Shown piece by piece: positions 41,658-50,790 of a stretch of 64,000 nt of DNA. The position numbers and the translations under genes were made by a program. Every line of letters starts with the position of its first letter. Position 1 is the first letter of the stretch. The notes beneath the pieces were generated by a model, which searched no databases, was not told where the DNA came from, and saw only the letters and a program-made list of their open reading frames with translations. The stretch comes from SYIM01 sp041182885 (GTDB lineage Bacteria > Pseudomonadota > Gammaproteobacteria > Burkholderiales > Burkholderiaceae_E), in assembly GCA_049423065.1 (NCBI GenBank), contig JBMSQB010000009.1, forward strand, positions 1 to 64,000. The letters are read 5' to 3'.

Positions 41658-42818
41658 TCAGGATGGCTTTTTAACTCGCGGCAGGAGCGCGTTCCCGATG
41701 ATCTGCTTCATCACCTCGGCGCTGCCGCCACCGATCCGGCACATCCGCGCGTCGGCATAGGCGCGCGCGATCGGGTACTCCCACATATAGCCCCATCCGC
41801 CGAAAAGCTGCAGGCAGCGGTCCATCACCCGTCCCTGCAGCTCGGTGGTGGTGAGCTTGGCTGCAGCCGCATCGGTGGCATCGAGCTCGCCCCGCAGGTG
41901 AAGCTCGATCGCGCGGTCGACGAAGACGCGCTGCGCGAGGACCTCGGCATGAAGCTCGGCAAGCTGAAAGCGGGTGTTCTGAAAGTCGGCCAGTGTTTGG
42001 CCGAACATCTCGCGGCCTACCGCGTAGTCGCGGGTCCAGACAATGGCCGCCTCGCTGCTGGCGACTGCGCGGATGGCCTGGATCAGCCGCTCCTGCGCAA
42101 GCTGCGTCATCAGCATGGCAAAGCCTTCGCCCTCGCCGCCCAGGCGGTTGCCGACCGGCACGCGCAGGTCGGAAAAAAACAGCTCCGCAGTGTCCTGCGC
42201 CTTGCAGCCGATTTTTTCCAGCCTTCTGCCGCGCGTGAAGCCGGCTCGATCGGTTTCCACCAGGATGAGGCTCACCCCCTTGGCCCTGGCCTTGGGATCG
42301 GTCTTGCAGGCGAGAAGGAGCAGATCGGCGCTGTGGCCGTTGGTGATGAATACCTTCTGACCATTGATCACGTAGTGATCGCCATCGCGGATCGCCTGTG
42401 TACGCATGGCCTGCACATCGCTGCCACCCGAGGGCTCGCTCATGCCGAGTGCGCACACCACTTCACCCGAGGCCATCCGCGGCAGCCAGGTGCGCTTCTG
42501 CTCCTCGGTGCCAAAGTCGACCAGGTAGGGCGCGACAATATCGGAGTGCAGGTAGAAGGTGGGACCGGTCGCGCCTGCGCGTGCGAATTCCTCGATCAGG
42601 ATCGTGCTGTGCAGGAAATCGCCACCCATGCCGCCGTAGTCGGTGGAGACGTTGCAGCACAGAAGCCCTGCCTGAGCGGCTTCGCGCCAGAGCGTGCGCG
42701 GGACCTCGCCGTCTTTTTCCCACTGGGCGTGGTGAGGCGTGACGCGCTCCGCGATAAAGCGCTGGACGGTGGTCCGGAAGACCTCGTGATCGGCATCAAA
42801 GAGGGTGCGTGGAATCAT
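41658..42818 (-). CDS. Acyl-CoA dehydrogenase
   Basis: 386 aa. FAD-site motif ALGMSEPSGGSDVQAM, VINGQKVFITNG, and C-terminal LQLFGGWGYMWEYPIARAYADAR (seen as FGGWGYMWEYP). The usual MCAD catalytic Glu position (YEGT) reads IGGGSAEV. However Glu243 in QLAQERLIQAI matches the alternative catalytic-base position of isovaleryl/long-chain enzymes, so activity is likely. Forms a trans-2-enoyl-CoA with electrons passed to ETF. ATGA overlap with the CoA transferase gene; the APH-like gene follows. Confidence 0.92.
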   Translation of the reverse strand: MIPRTLFDADHEVFRTTVQRFIAERVTPHHAQWEKDGEVPRTLWREAAQAGLLCCNVSTDYGGMGGDFLHSTILIEEFARAGATGPTFYLHSDIVAPYLVDFGTEEQKRTWLPRMASGEVVCALGMSEPSGGSDVQAMRTQAIRDGDHYVINGQKVFITNGHSADLLLLACKTDPKARAKGVSLILVETDRAGFTRGRRLEKIGCKAQDTAELFFSDLRVPVGNRLGGEGEGFAMLMTQLAQERLIQAIRAVASSEAAIVWTRDYAVGREMFGQTLADFQNTRFQLAELHAEVLAQRVFVDRAIELHLRGELDATDAAAAKLTTTELQGRVMDRCLQLFGGWGYMWEYPIARAYADARMCRIGGGSAEVMKQIIGNALLPRVKKPS

Positions 42819-44035
42819 GGTGGGCTGACTGGTTCGGCGGCACAGACGCCGCCCGGCTCGGTGAAACGCGCGATGGTGGCGGCATCAAAGCCGCATTCGC
42901 GCAGGATATCGGTGCTGTGTTCGCCCAGCCCCGGCGGCAGGCGGCGCACTGCGGGTGGGGAGGCGCTCAGCCGCAGCGGATTCATCGGCACGCGCAGCAA
43001 CCCCTCTGTGGGATGCTCTTCGATGCTCCAGAAGCCGATGGCGTGCAGATGGGGGTCGGCCACCAGGTCCTCCAGGCTGTTCACAACCGAGAATGGAATG
43101 TCTTCGGGGGTGAGCAGTTGCAGCCATTCGGCATTGGTTTTCCTGGCAACCTGTTGCTCGACCTCGTCCCACACCTCGCGGAAATGCCGCTGACGCGCTG
43201 CAAAGGTCGCAAAGCGCGGGTCGGCCATCACTCCGGAGGCGCCTGCAAGCTCGAAGAAACGCCGCCAATGCGCATCGGTATAGGGAAGCAAGGCCAGATG
43301 TCCGTCCCGGGTTCGATAAGGTCTTCGAACCGCCTTTGCGACCGGTTCATAGCCCATTGGCGCAATCGGTGGCTCGAACGCATGGCCCCATTGATGTTCC
43401 ATCATGTTGAAGGCGGCGAGCGTCTCGAACATGGACACATCAACCTGCTGGCCCTCGCCGGTGCGCAGCCGGTGCATCAGCGCAAGCACGATTGCATAGG
43501 CGGCATGCACGCCACTGATCTTGTCGGCCACGATGGTGGGAATGAAGCGGGGTTCACCCGCCACGACGCTTTGCAGACGGGCAAGCCCCGAGGCCGCCTG
43601 GATGATGTCGTCGTAGGCCGGACGTCCGCCGTAGGGGCCATGATCGGCGTAGCCCGTGACATGGCAGTACACCAGGGCGGGGTGGGCCCGCCCGAGCAGG
43701 TCGTAATCGAGCCCCAGGCGCCTGGCTGCGGGTGTGCGCATCGAGTGCAGCAGCACATCGCTCTGCGCGACCAGTCGGTCGAGAATCTGCCGGCCTTCCG
43801 GGCGCTTGAGATCGACCACAATGCTGCGCTTGTTGCGGTTCGAGGTCAGGAAAAACGAGCCCATCCTGGCTGACCGGCGCGGTCCGATCGCACGTGTCAG
43901 GTCGCCCTCGGGCGGCTCCAGTTTGATCACCTCGGCGCCCATGTCGCCCAGGTATTGCCCCGCCAGCGGGCCAAAGATCATCGAGGCGATTTCCAGCACG
44001 CGAATGCCATCGAGCGGGCGTTTGGCAGTGGCCAT
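42815..44035 (-). CDS. Class III (CaiB/BaiF) CoA transferase
   Basis: 406 aa. RVLEIASMIFGPLAGQYLGDMGAEVIKLE is the family start (seen as FGPLAGQYLGDMGAEVIK), NRNKRSIVVDLKRPEG follows, and GPYGGRPAYDDIIQAASGL carries the catalytic Asp region. Moves CoA between carboxylates to activate a substrate or recycle a product. One of three CoA-thioester-forming enzymes in this operon. Overlaps the acyl-CoA dehydrogenase start (ATGA). The donor/acceptor pair cannot be inferred. Confidence 0.92.
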   Translation of the reverse strand: MATAKRPLDGIRVLEIASMIFGPLAGQYLGDMGAEVIKLEPPEGDLTRAIGPRRSARMGSFFLTSNRNKRSIVVDLKRPEGRQILDRLVAQSDVLLHSMRTPAARRLGLDYDLLGRAHPALVYCHVTGYADHGPYGGRPAYDDIIQAASGLARLQSVVAGEPRFIPTIVADKISGVHAAYAIVLALMHRLRTGEGQQVDVSMFETLAAFNMMEHQWGHAFEPPIAPMGYEPVAKAVRRPYRTRDGHLALLPYTDAHWRRFFELAGASGVMADPRFATFAARQRHFREVWDEVEQQVARKTNAEWLQLLTPEDIPFSVVNSLEDLVADPHLHAIGFWSIEEHPTEGLLRVPMNPLRLSASPPAVRRLPPGLGEHSTDILRECGFDAATIARFTEPGGVCAAEPVSPP

Positions 44036-44043
44036 GACGGGTC

Positions 44044-44943
44044 TCAGAGAATCGCGACCGGCGACAAGGGCGAGCCTGTTGCCCCCACGATGGGTAGCGC
44101 GCTCGCCACGAACATGAAGGTATGACGACCGCTTTCCACGAGTGGGTCGAGCATCAGTCCTTCCAGAAGGGGAATGCCGTAGTCACGAATCAGGCACTGG
44201 TGCACCGGGAACACCGTGCCGTCGGCAAAGGGCAGCACTTCAACCGCAAAGTTGTCGGCGCCCACCATGGCAATGTCCTGATTGGCAAGCCACTGCGCTG
44301 CGTCGAGGTCGATGCCGGGTTCAGTGTTGAACGAGGGATGCGAAACCGTTTTCTGTGCCTCGAGCCAGCCGGTGCGAAGCAGCACCGCATCGCCCGGCTC
44401 GAGATGAACGCCGATTGCGCTTGCGGCGTCTTCCAGGTCGGCGCGCGTGATCACCTCGCCATCGTGCAGCAAACGCCCCCGCAGGCGCACCAGATCGAGC
44501 AGAACGCCGCGCGTGACCACCGGCGGCATCTTGTCCACGCCCAGTCTTGCCGCACCCGTGGTGCTGCGAAGGGTGCTGCCCAGGTAGCCGTTATAGAGGC
44601 GGTCGTCGTACCAGGCATGGCAGAGTGCATCGACGTGGGTACCGATGTGAAGGGGCATCACCACCGTGTCCTCGGCAAACTGAAAGCCGCCAGGACGCCT
44701 TGCCCCGGCAGCGTAGTCGCCCCCATCACGGCCCATGAAGTGCTGCAGCCCGCAGCGATGCGCGGGTACCGGTGTTTTTGGCGACAGGAGCTGCGCGAGC
44801 CTGAGTACCGTGCCGGTTCGCACCAGCGCGGTGGCGCGACGCACCTGCGCCGGTGTGATGGTGTTCAGTGCACCACGCTCGTCATCCGGACCCCAGCGTT
44901 GCCAGGCGCTGCCCGTGGCGAGCGCATCCTTCACTTCCGACAT
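44044..44943 (-). CDS. Cyclase family protein (kynurenine formamidase-like metal hydrolase)
   Basis: 299 aa. The family metal motif H-x-GTH-x-D-x3-H is intact at residues 99-109 (PLHIGTHVDALCHAW), as in bacterial kynurenine formamidases and polyketide-cyclase-type hydrolases. WGPDDERGALNTIT is the N-terminal signature of the long cyclase subgroup. Reaction probably hydrolysis of an amide, lactone or ring ketone; exact role unknown. It lies one base after the Bug gene end, in the operon. No signal peptide. Confidence 0.87.
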   Translation of the reverse strand: MSEVKDALATGSAWQRWGPDDERGALNTITPAQVRRATALVRTGTVLRLAQLLSPKTPVPAHRCGLQHFMGRDGGDYAAGARRPGGFQFAEDTVVMPLHIGTHVDALCHAWYDDRLYNGYLGSTLRSTTGAARLGVDKMPPVVTRGVLLDLVRLRGRLLHDGEVITRADLEDAASAIGVHLEPGDAVLLRTGWLEAQKTVSHPSFNTEPGIDLDAAQWLANQDIAMVGADNFAVEVLPFADGTVFPVHQCLIRDYGIPLLEGLMLDPLVESGRHTFMFVASALPIVGATGSPLSPVAIL

Positions 44944-44944
44944 G

Positions 44945-45931
44945 TCAGTCTGCCTTGGCGCCCGAAAGGCGTATCAGTTCCTGGAACTTGATGCGTTCGC
45001 GCGCGGCGAAGGCAACGGTCTCCTGGGGGGTGGATGAGGTGAGACGCGCGCCCGCTGTCAGGAAGCGCTCCTGCACCGATTTGTCGGCGGCGATCTCGGC
45101 CACGGTGCGGGAGAGCTTCTCGACGATTGCCGCCGGTGTTCCGGCAGGCGCAACCAGCGCACCCCATGAAGTGATCACGAAATCGGGGATGCCGGCCTCG
45201 GCCATGGTGGGCAGATCGGGCAGCGTCGGCCAGCGCTCCGGGCAGGTCACCGCGAGGCCACGCACCTGACCGCCGGCGAGAAGCCCTGCGTAGCTTGCGA
45301 TGTTGTCGATCGATGTGTCGAGTGCGCCTGAGAGCAGCATCGAGATGGTCTGGGGCGCCCCGCGCGCCGGTACGTGGGTGGCCGAGATGCCGGCGCGGAC
45401 CCGGAACAGTTCGCCCGCGAGGTGCGGTGTGGTGCCCACGCCCGAGGATCCGAAGTTGATGCCCTTTGGTTGCGCCTTGGCCCAGGTGATGAAGTCATTG
45501 AGCGTGCGCGCCTGGTTGTGCTGGGGCGAAACCAGCACCACATTGCAGTTGGCCCAGAACGTTGAAATGTAGGAGAAGCCGCCCTCGGGATCGTAGGGCA
45601 GGCTCTTGAACAGATACTGGTTGATCGAGAGCGTTCCGATGGTGGCGCTGGTGAGCGTGTAGCCATCGGGCGCGGCCTTGGCACCGGCCTCCATGCCGAT
45701 GTTGCCGCCCGCGCCGGTACGGTTCTCCACCACGAAGGTCTGGCCGAGTTTCAAGCGCAACTGATCAGCGAGGATTCTGGTGAGCACGTCGGATGCGCCG
45801 CCCGTCGGGAAAGGCATCACGATCCTCACCGGCTTTTCCGGCCAGTTGGTGGCCTGGGCCTGTGCGAGGGGCGCGGCGCTGGCGAGGGCAAGCGCCAGTG
45901 CCGCGGTGAGTGCATGGGTATGCGACTTCAT
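44945..45931 (-). CDS. Bug/TctC-family substrate-binding protein
   Basis: 328 aa. Signal peptide at about residues 1-26 (ALTAALALALASAAPLAQAQ). Motifs: WPEKPVRIVMPFPTGGASD, VVENRTGAGGNIGMEAG, DGYTLTSATIG, GSSGVGTTPHLAGELFR, HVPARGAPQTISM (K replaced) and LPDLPTMAEAGIP. A receptor embedded in a catabolic operon without tctAB; it may use a TctAB encoded elsewhere. The start overlaps the cupin-like gene's stop by ATGA. Confidence 0.9.
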   Translation of the reverse strand: MKSHTHALTAALALALASAAPLAQAQATNWPEKPVRIVMPFPTGGASDVLTRILADQLRLKLGQTFVVENRTGAGGNIGMEAGAKAAPDGYTLTSATIGTLSINQYLFKSLPYDPEGGFSYISTFWANCNVVLVSPQHNQARTLNDFITWAKAQPKGINFGSSGVGTTPHLAGELFRVRAGISATHVPARGAPQTISMLLSGALDTSIDNIASYAGLLAGGQVRGLAVTCPERWPTLPDLPTMAEAGIPDFVITSWGALVAPAGTPAAIVEKLSRTVAEIAADKSVQERFLTAGARLTSSTPQETVAFAARERIKFQELIRLSGAKAD

Positions 45932-46677
45932 GGGTGGGTCTCCTGTTGTCGAGCTTGTAATGGGAACTGCAGAACCAGGACGTCGGCGCCGCTTGGGCCA
46001 GCGGCGACCTCGCAGGACTCGTCGGGGTCGGCAAACGCGACCGACAGCGATTCAAGCCGCAGGTCATGGAAGTGCGCGACCCCTGCGGTGACGACATAGT
46101 GGCGGCCGCCATGTGGCGCATTGGGTTCAACCCGGGCCGACTGGTTCGGCGGCAGGCGCATGAGCCAGGCGCCCAAGCCGTCGGCGCGCGGGGTGATCAG
46201 CGCCTCGATGACGGGCGTCCCGAGTGACAGAAGGCTGGGCGTGCGGACCGCGTCCGACGGCATGCCGTGCTGCTGCTCACGCCTGAGGCCCGGACGCATC
46301 TTTTCGCGTACACCCGGTTTGTGCAGGTACCAGGCGCCGGTATCGCCTTCTGCGCGCAGCGTCAGGTAAGCGATGCCCTGGGGGCCGGCGGTGATGGGCC
46401 CATAGCCGGTTTCGGGGGCCGCATAGTGAACCGCGAAGGGCGCTGCGGGCGTGCGTCCCAGCGACCCGGAGCCTCCGACAATCACCTGGAACTGATGCTC
46501 CAGATGAAAATGGGTTGGCGTGACCCAGTTTGGGTTCTGCTCCACCAGAAAGGCCTGCGGCCCGGGCGCGCGCTTTTCGAAGGTGGCGATGAAATCGGTG
46601 ATGTGGCCTTCGAACGTGTCGATCTGGCGGGCGACGCGCGAGGAGCGAACCTGGTCGAGTGTGGCGGCGCGGATCAT
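45928..46677 (-). CDS. Cupin-fold protein
   Basis: 249 aa with two candidate cupin modules. Residues ~45-75 read NWVTPTHFHLEHQFQVIVGGSGSL, fitting H-x-H-x3-Q with Gln in the usual Glu position. A second barrel at ~165-225 includes PNQSARVEPNAPHGGRHYVVTAG. No signal peptide. Function not known; bicupins include dioxygenases and isomerases, and also non-catalytic binders. Lies between the crotonase and Bug genes with tight spacing, so it probably serves the same pathway. Confidence 0.75.
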   Translation of the reverse strand: MIRAATLDQVRSSRVARQIDTFEGHITDFIATFEKRAPGPQAFLVEQNPNWVTPTHFHLEHQFQVIVGGSGSLGRTPAAPFAVHYAAPETGYGPITAGPQGIAYLTLRAEGDTGAWYLHKPGVREKMRPGLRREQQHGMPSDAVRTPSLLSLGTPVIEALITPRADGLGAWLMRLPPNQSARVEPNAPHGGRHYVVTAGVAHFHDLRLESLSVAFADPDESCEVAAGPSGADVLVLQFPLQARQQETHP

Positions 46678-46680
46678 GGC

Positions 46681-47442
46681 TCAGCGTCCTTTCCAGACGG
46701 GGGGGCGTTTCTCGGCAAACGCCGTCGCGCCCTCGCGGGCGTCCTCGGAAGTCAGCAGTTGCCCGGTAATGGCCTGCTGGCGGTTGAACATGTCGGCGAT
46801 CGGCCAGTCGCGCTGCTCGACGATCACGCGTTTGGAGGCGGCCACGGCGAGCGGCGCGTTGGCGATGATGCGATGCGCCAGCCGGCGTGCCTCGGCGAGC
46901 GCCTCACCGGGCTCGGTGATGCGGTTGATGAGCCCGATCCGCAGCGCCTGTTCGGCATCGATCATGTCGCCGGTGAGCGCGAGTTCCATGGCCACGCGTT
47001 GCGGAATCAGGCGCGGCAGCCGCAGCAGGCCGCCCGCTGCGGCGGCGAGGCCGCGCTTGACCTCGGGGATGCCGAATCGGGCGTTTCGCGCCGCCACCGC
47101 CAGATCGCATGCAAGCATTGCCTCAAAGCCGCCAGCGAGCGCATAGCCCTCCACCGCCGCAATCAATGGCTTTCGGGGCGGCGTGAGCGCAATGCCCAGA
47201 ATGCCGCGTCCTTCCACCCGTGTGACCTCGCCACGAAGAAAGGCCTTGAGGTCCATCCCCGAGCAGAATGTGCCGCCCGCGCCGGTCAGAATGCCCACGC
47301 GCAGATCGTCCCGGGCGTCGAGCTCGTCGACCGCTGCGCATACGCCGTAGGACACGGCGCGATTGACGGCATTTTTTGCCTCGGGACGGTTGATGGTGAT
47401 GATCACCAATCCGTCTTCGTGCTCAACCAGCACCTCGGACAC
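46681..47442 (-). CDS. Enoyl-CoA hydratase/isomerase family protein
   Basis: 253-aa crotonase. ILTGAGGTFCSGMDLKAFL and GYALAGGFEAMLACDLAVAAR form the two oxyanion-hole strands, and RFGIPEVKRGL provides the first catalytic Glu (PE). The second position reads AAAGGLLRLP with no Glu, so a hydratase may be altered or an isomerase/hydrolase is possible. Start is GTG at 47442 with GAGGAG upstream. Position after the nitronate-monooxygenase-like gene. Confidence 0.9.
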   Translation of the reverse strand: MSEVLVEHEDGLVIITINRPEAKNAVNRAVSYGVCAAVDELDARDDLRVGILTGAGGTFCSGMDLKAFLRGEVTRVEGRGILGIALTPPRKPLIAAVEGYALAGGFEAMLACDLAVAARNARFGIPEVKRGLAAAAGGLLRLPRLIPQRVAMELALTGDMIDAEQALRIGLINRITEPGEALAEARRLAHRIIANAPLAVAASKRVIVEQRDWPIADMFNRQQAITGQLLTSEDAREGATAFAEKRPPVWKGR

Positions 47443-47445
47443 GGC

Positions 47446-48573
47446 TTACTCCTCGCGGTTGAGCGCGGTCAGGCGCTCGACCGCATCGAGATATTCGGTC
47501 TGCATGCGAGTCATGACGTCGCGAACCGACTGTTCCTCGTTCACATCGCACACGGCCTGACCGACCGGAAACGAATAGAGATCAGCCCGGCGCGCGCGCA
47601 CCACGCGGGCGTGCGCCTCGTTGTAGAGCACGCCTTGTAGCGGTGTTGGCAGATAACCGGGCGCGCCCGGCTGCTCCCAGGCCTCCGAGAGCTTGCTGCG
47701 AATCATCCGAACGGTCTTGCCCGTGCGTGCCCGCCGTCGAACCGCGTCTTCGGAACGGGCAGCAAACACCGCCTGCTTTTCAAAGGGATCAAGCTCGCTC
47801 TCGCGCGTGCCCAGCCAGACGGTGCCGCACCACACGCCCTGCGCGCCCATGGCAAGCGCAGCGGCGATCTGGCTGCCGCGGGTGATGCCGCCCGCTGCCA
47901 GCACCGGCACATCGGGACCACAGGCCTCGACCACCTGGGGCAGCAGCACCATCGAGGCGATGTCGCCTGTGTGACCGCCGGCCTCGGTGCCCTGCGCGAC
48001 GATGAGATCCACCCCCGCTTCGCGCTGACGCCGCGCGTGGGCCGCTTTGCCACACATGGCGCCGATCACCACGCCCTTCGAGCGGATGTGCGCGGTCACG
48101 TCGGCGGGCGGGGTGCCCAACGCGCTCACGATCATGCGCACCTGCGGATGACGCAAGGCCACCTCGACCAGCCGTCGGGCGCCGTCGGGGGTCATGCTGC
48201 CACGGCCTTCGACGATATCGCGCTGGATCCGTTCGCGTTCACCGGGCGGGAGCGGCGGGACGCCCTCGTCGGCGAGCAGCTTGTCCATGAAGGCCCGATG
48301 CTCCGGCGGGATCAGCCGATCGAGATCGCCCATCGCCCGCTCGGCCTCGGCATCGTAGGTGGAGGGAATGATCACATCGACGCCGTAGGGCTTGCCGCCT
48401 GTTTTCGAGTCGATCCACCGCAATTCGGTTTCGAGTTGCCCGGGGCTGAAGGTGGCCGCGCCCAGAACGCCGAAGCCGCCGGCACGCGTCACCTCGACCA
48501 CCACATCGCGGCAGTGGGAGAACGCGAAAATTGGAACCTCGCAGCCGAGTCGGTGACAGATTGGTGTTCGCAT
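47446..48573 (-). CDS. Nitronate monooxygenase-like (2-nitropropane dioxygenase family) FMN protein
   Basis: 375 aa. FMN TIM barrel: FAFSHCRDVVVEVTRAGGFGVLG near the N-terminus, VIVSALGTP-type strand (RMIVSALGTPPADV), GTEAGGHTGDIASMVLLPQV, the classic phosphate/flavin motif, and LAAGGITRGSQIAAALAMGAQGVWCGT (seen as GGITRGSQIAAALAMGA). May oxidise nitronates, or act as an enoyl/propionate-nitronate-type flavoenzyme; many such genes in acyl-CoA operons are unproven. Start ATG 48573; the frame extends to 48891 but lacks the family N-terminus and overlaps the next gene. Confidence 0.85.
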   Translation of the reverse strand: MRTPICHRLGCEVPIFAFSHCRDVVVEVTRAGGFGVLGAATFSPGQLETELRWIDSKTGGKPYGVDVIIPSTYDAEAERAMGDLDRLIPPEHRAFMDKLLADEGVPPLPPGERERIQRDIVEGRGSMTPDGARRLVEVALRHPQVRMIVSALGTPPADVTAHIRSKGVVIGAMCGKAAHARRQREAGVDLIVAQGTEAGGHTGDIASMVLLPQVVEACGPDVPVLAAGGITRGSQIAAALAMGAQGVWCGTVWLGTRESELDPFEKQAVFAARSEDAVRRRARTGKTVRMIRSKLSEAWEQPGAPGYLPTPLQGVLYNEAHARVVRARRADLYSFPVGQAVCDVNEEQSVRDVMTRMQTEYLDAVERLTALNREE

Positions 48574-48592
48574 CAGGCAATGATCCAGTGGG

Positions 48593-50761
48593 TCATAGCG
48601 GGTCGCTCCAGACGCACAACGCATCCAGAGCCTCGATATCGCTGCCATGCACCCGGAGCGGATTGATATCGAGCGCGAGGAGCTCGGGACCAAGCCGGGT
48701 GGCGGCTTGGGCAATGGCAAGTACCGCAGCAGCCAGCCCCTCGAGATCGGCGGCGGGCGTGCCGCGATAGCCTCGTAGCAGGCTTGCGCCCTTGAGCCCG
48801 GCGAGCATGTGCAGGATGTCAGGCTGCCCAACCGGCAGCACGCGAAGCGCCACGTCCTTGAGCGCCTCGACCCAGACGCCGCCCAGTCCAAGCGCCAGTA
48901 CCCACCCCCACTCGGGGTCGCGTGCGATGCCTACGATCAGCTCGATTCCGCCCCGTCGCATGGGGGTGACCAGCACACCGTCGACCCTTGCCTCGGGGGC
49001 ATGGCGGCGCGCCGCCTCGATGAGCTGCGCGTACCCGGCGGCGACCGCCGCATCGCCTGTCAGATTGAGCAGGACGCCGCCGATTTCGCTTTTGTGTGCG
49101 ATATCGGGCGACGCGATTTTCAGCACCACGCTGCCGCCTGCCGCGCGCGCGGCGGCGACCGAGGCTTCGGCGCTTGTCGCCAGGGTGAAGGGGATGACGG
49201 GTACGCCTTCGCTCGCGAGCCAGGCGAGCGCGGCATGTTCGGACCGCGGGCGGACGACCGGGCTGGCAGCGGGGTGGAGCTTCGGGGCGGTATCGGCGTG
49301 GCCGGATGCAGCGGGGCCTGTCGCCTGATGGCCCGAACGGCGCAGGAAAGCCGACCACTTGCTGACACCCGCGAGCGCCTGAACGACGCGATCCAGCCCC
49401 AGGGCGCTGTAGGGCGCGTGGTGGCGAGCAAGCAGCGCCCGGGCGTGATCATTGATACGGGTGTGGGTGTAGGACACCATGAAGCCCGGCACTGCGATGT
49501 CATTGAGCGCGCGCGCAAGGTGCTGATGCAGCGCAGAGAGCCGCTCGCTCTCCTCGAAGGGCTCAAGCGGCACCGCATACCAGATGCAGAGCACCGCCGC
49601 GATGCCAGGCTGATCGGCGAGGTGTCGCACCGCGTCGGCGCAGCGCGCAGGCTCGACCCCACCCGTGAGGTCAAGCGGATTGTTGGGTGTGCCAAAGCCG
49701 GGGAGCGCTTCCCGCAGGCGGCTTGCGGTCTCGGGAGCAAGCGCTGGCACGGCCAGGTCGTGCGCCTCGGCGGTGTCGGCTGCGATTTCGCAGATGCCCC
49801 CCGAGTTCGACAAAATGGCGAGTCCGCCCTCGCGAAGCGGTCCTGCGCGTCCGGCGATGTCGGCGGTAGCGAGCAGCTGCTCGACCGAGCGCACACGGAT
49901 CAGGCCATATTGCTCGCACAAGCCGTCGAACAGCCGGTCATCGCCCACCAGGGCGCCGGTGTGCGCCTGGGCTGAACGCGTGACCGCGTCGCTTGCGCCC
50001 ACCTTCAGGACGACCACTGGTTTACGCGCTGCGGCGGCGCGGCGCGCAGCCGCCAGGAAGCGCGCAGGCTGTCTGACGGTTTCGATGAAGAGCGCAATGG
50101 CATGGCTTGCCGGATCGTCGATCGCATGCTCGATGAAAGCGCTTGCGTCCAGATCGGCTTCATTGCCGGTGGCGGCAACGAAGCTCACGCCCAGATCCTG
50201 CTGCCAGGCGAGTTCGGTGAGAAAAAAAGCCGTGGCGCCACTTTGCGAGATGATGGCAACGCCCTCGGCGCGTGAGGGCGCACGCACCGGCGTGGTCCAG
50301 GCGTGAACACCGCCCGCGAAGTTGATGAACCCCAGGCTGTTGGGGCCCACCAGCCGCAGGTTCGCGCGTCGCGCGCGAGCGGTGATCTCGGCCTGAAGCG
50401 CGCGGCCAGCCTCGCCTGTTTCGGCAAAACCTGAAGACAGCACGACCGCTGAACCCGCGCGAGCCGCGGCCAGATCGTCGATCGCATCGGGCACGGCGGC
50501 CGCCGGAACCATGATGATGCCGACATCGATCGGCGCTCCCACTGCCTGGCAACTGGTGTGGGACAAGCGTCCGTGCACCGCGCCGCCGTGACGGTTGATG
50601 AGGTGGAGTGCGCCGCGATAGCCACCGCGATCCAGGTTGTCACAGAGCGCCTCCGACCAGCGCGACCGCTCCGAGGCGCCAACGATCGCGATTGCCTGCG
50701 GCTGCAGCAGCCTGGCGATCGTGCCGCGGTCGGGGGAGGGGGGAAGCGCAGGAGCGGGCAT
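48593..50761 (-). CDS. ADP-forming acyl-CoA synthetase (acetate-CoA ligase, NDP-forming type)
   Basis: 722 aa, alpha and beta subunits in one chain. CoA-binding Rossmann domain at ~15-140 (AIAIVGASERSRWSEAL, VGPNSLGFIN), ligase domain with catalytic His267 in AQAHTGALVGDD, and a C-terminal ATP-grasp region at ~500-722 (KIASPDIAHKSEIGGVLLNL). Makes acyl-CoA from acid, ATP and CoA, giving ADP and phosphate. It lacks an acetyltransferase domain, so it is not a Pat-type protein acetylase. A second, AMP-forming ligase is in the same operon. Confidence 0.9.
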   Translation of the reverse strand: MPAPALPPSPDRGTIARLLQPQAIAIVGASERSRWSEALCDNLDRGGYRGALHLINRHGGAVHGRLSHTSCQAVGAPIDVGIIMVPAAAVPDAIDDLAAARAGSAVVLSSGFAETGEAGRALQAEITARARRANLRLVGPNSLGFINFAGGVHAWTTPVRAPSRAEGVAIISQSGATAFFLTELAWQQDLGVSFVAATGNEADLDASAFIEHAIDDPASHAIALFIETVRQPARFLAAARRAAAARKPVVVLKVGASDAVTRSAQAHTGALVGDDRLFDGLCEQYGLIRVRSVEQLLATADIAGRAGPLREGGLAILSNSGGICEIAADTAEAHDLAVPALAPETASRLREALPGFGTPNNPLDLTGGVEPARCADAVRHLADQPGIAAVLCIWYAVPLEPFEESERLSALHQHLARALNDIAVPGFMVSYTHTRINDHARALLARHHAPYSALGLDRVVQALAGVSKWSAFLRRSGHQATGPAASGHADTAPKLHPAASPVVRPRSEHAALAWLASEGVPVIPFTLATSAEASVAAARAAGGSVVLKIASPDIAHKSEIGGVLLNLTGDAAVAAGYAQLIEAARRHAPEARVDGVLVTPMRRGGIELIVGIARDPEWGWVLALGLGGVWVEALKDVALRVLPVGQPDILHMLAGLKGASLLRGYRGTPAADLEGLAAAVLAIAQAATRLGPELLALDINPLRVHGSDIEALDALCVWSDPL

Positions 50762-50790
50762 GGATGCTGGGTGGCAGGCGGGCGGAGCTG

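Noticed and set aside
42815..42818. Frameshift between the CoA transferase and acyl-CoA dehydrogenase genes
   Set aside because: The overlap is a normal ATGA stop/start and both proteins have complete family ends.
41619..43193. Long open frame (524 codons) on the plus strand opposite the acyl-CoA dehydrogenase and CoA transferase genes
   Set aside because: Antisense shadow of two well-supported genes; composition is Gln/Gly/His/Arg-rich with no domain motifs. High GC makes such frames common here.
47446..48891. Longer nitronate-monooxygenase-like frame starting at 48891
   Set aside because: The family N-terminus begins at 48573, and the extension would overlap the end of the acyl-CoA synthetase gene by about 300 bases.
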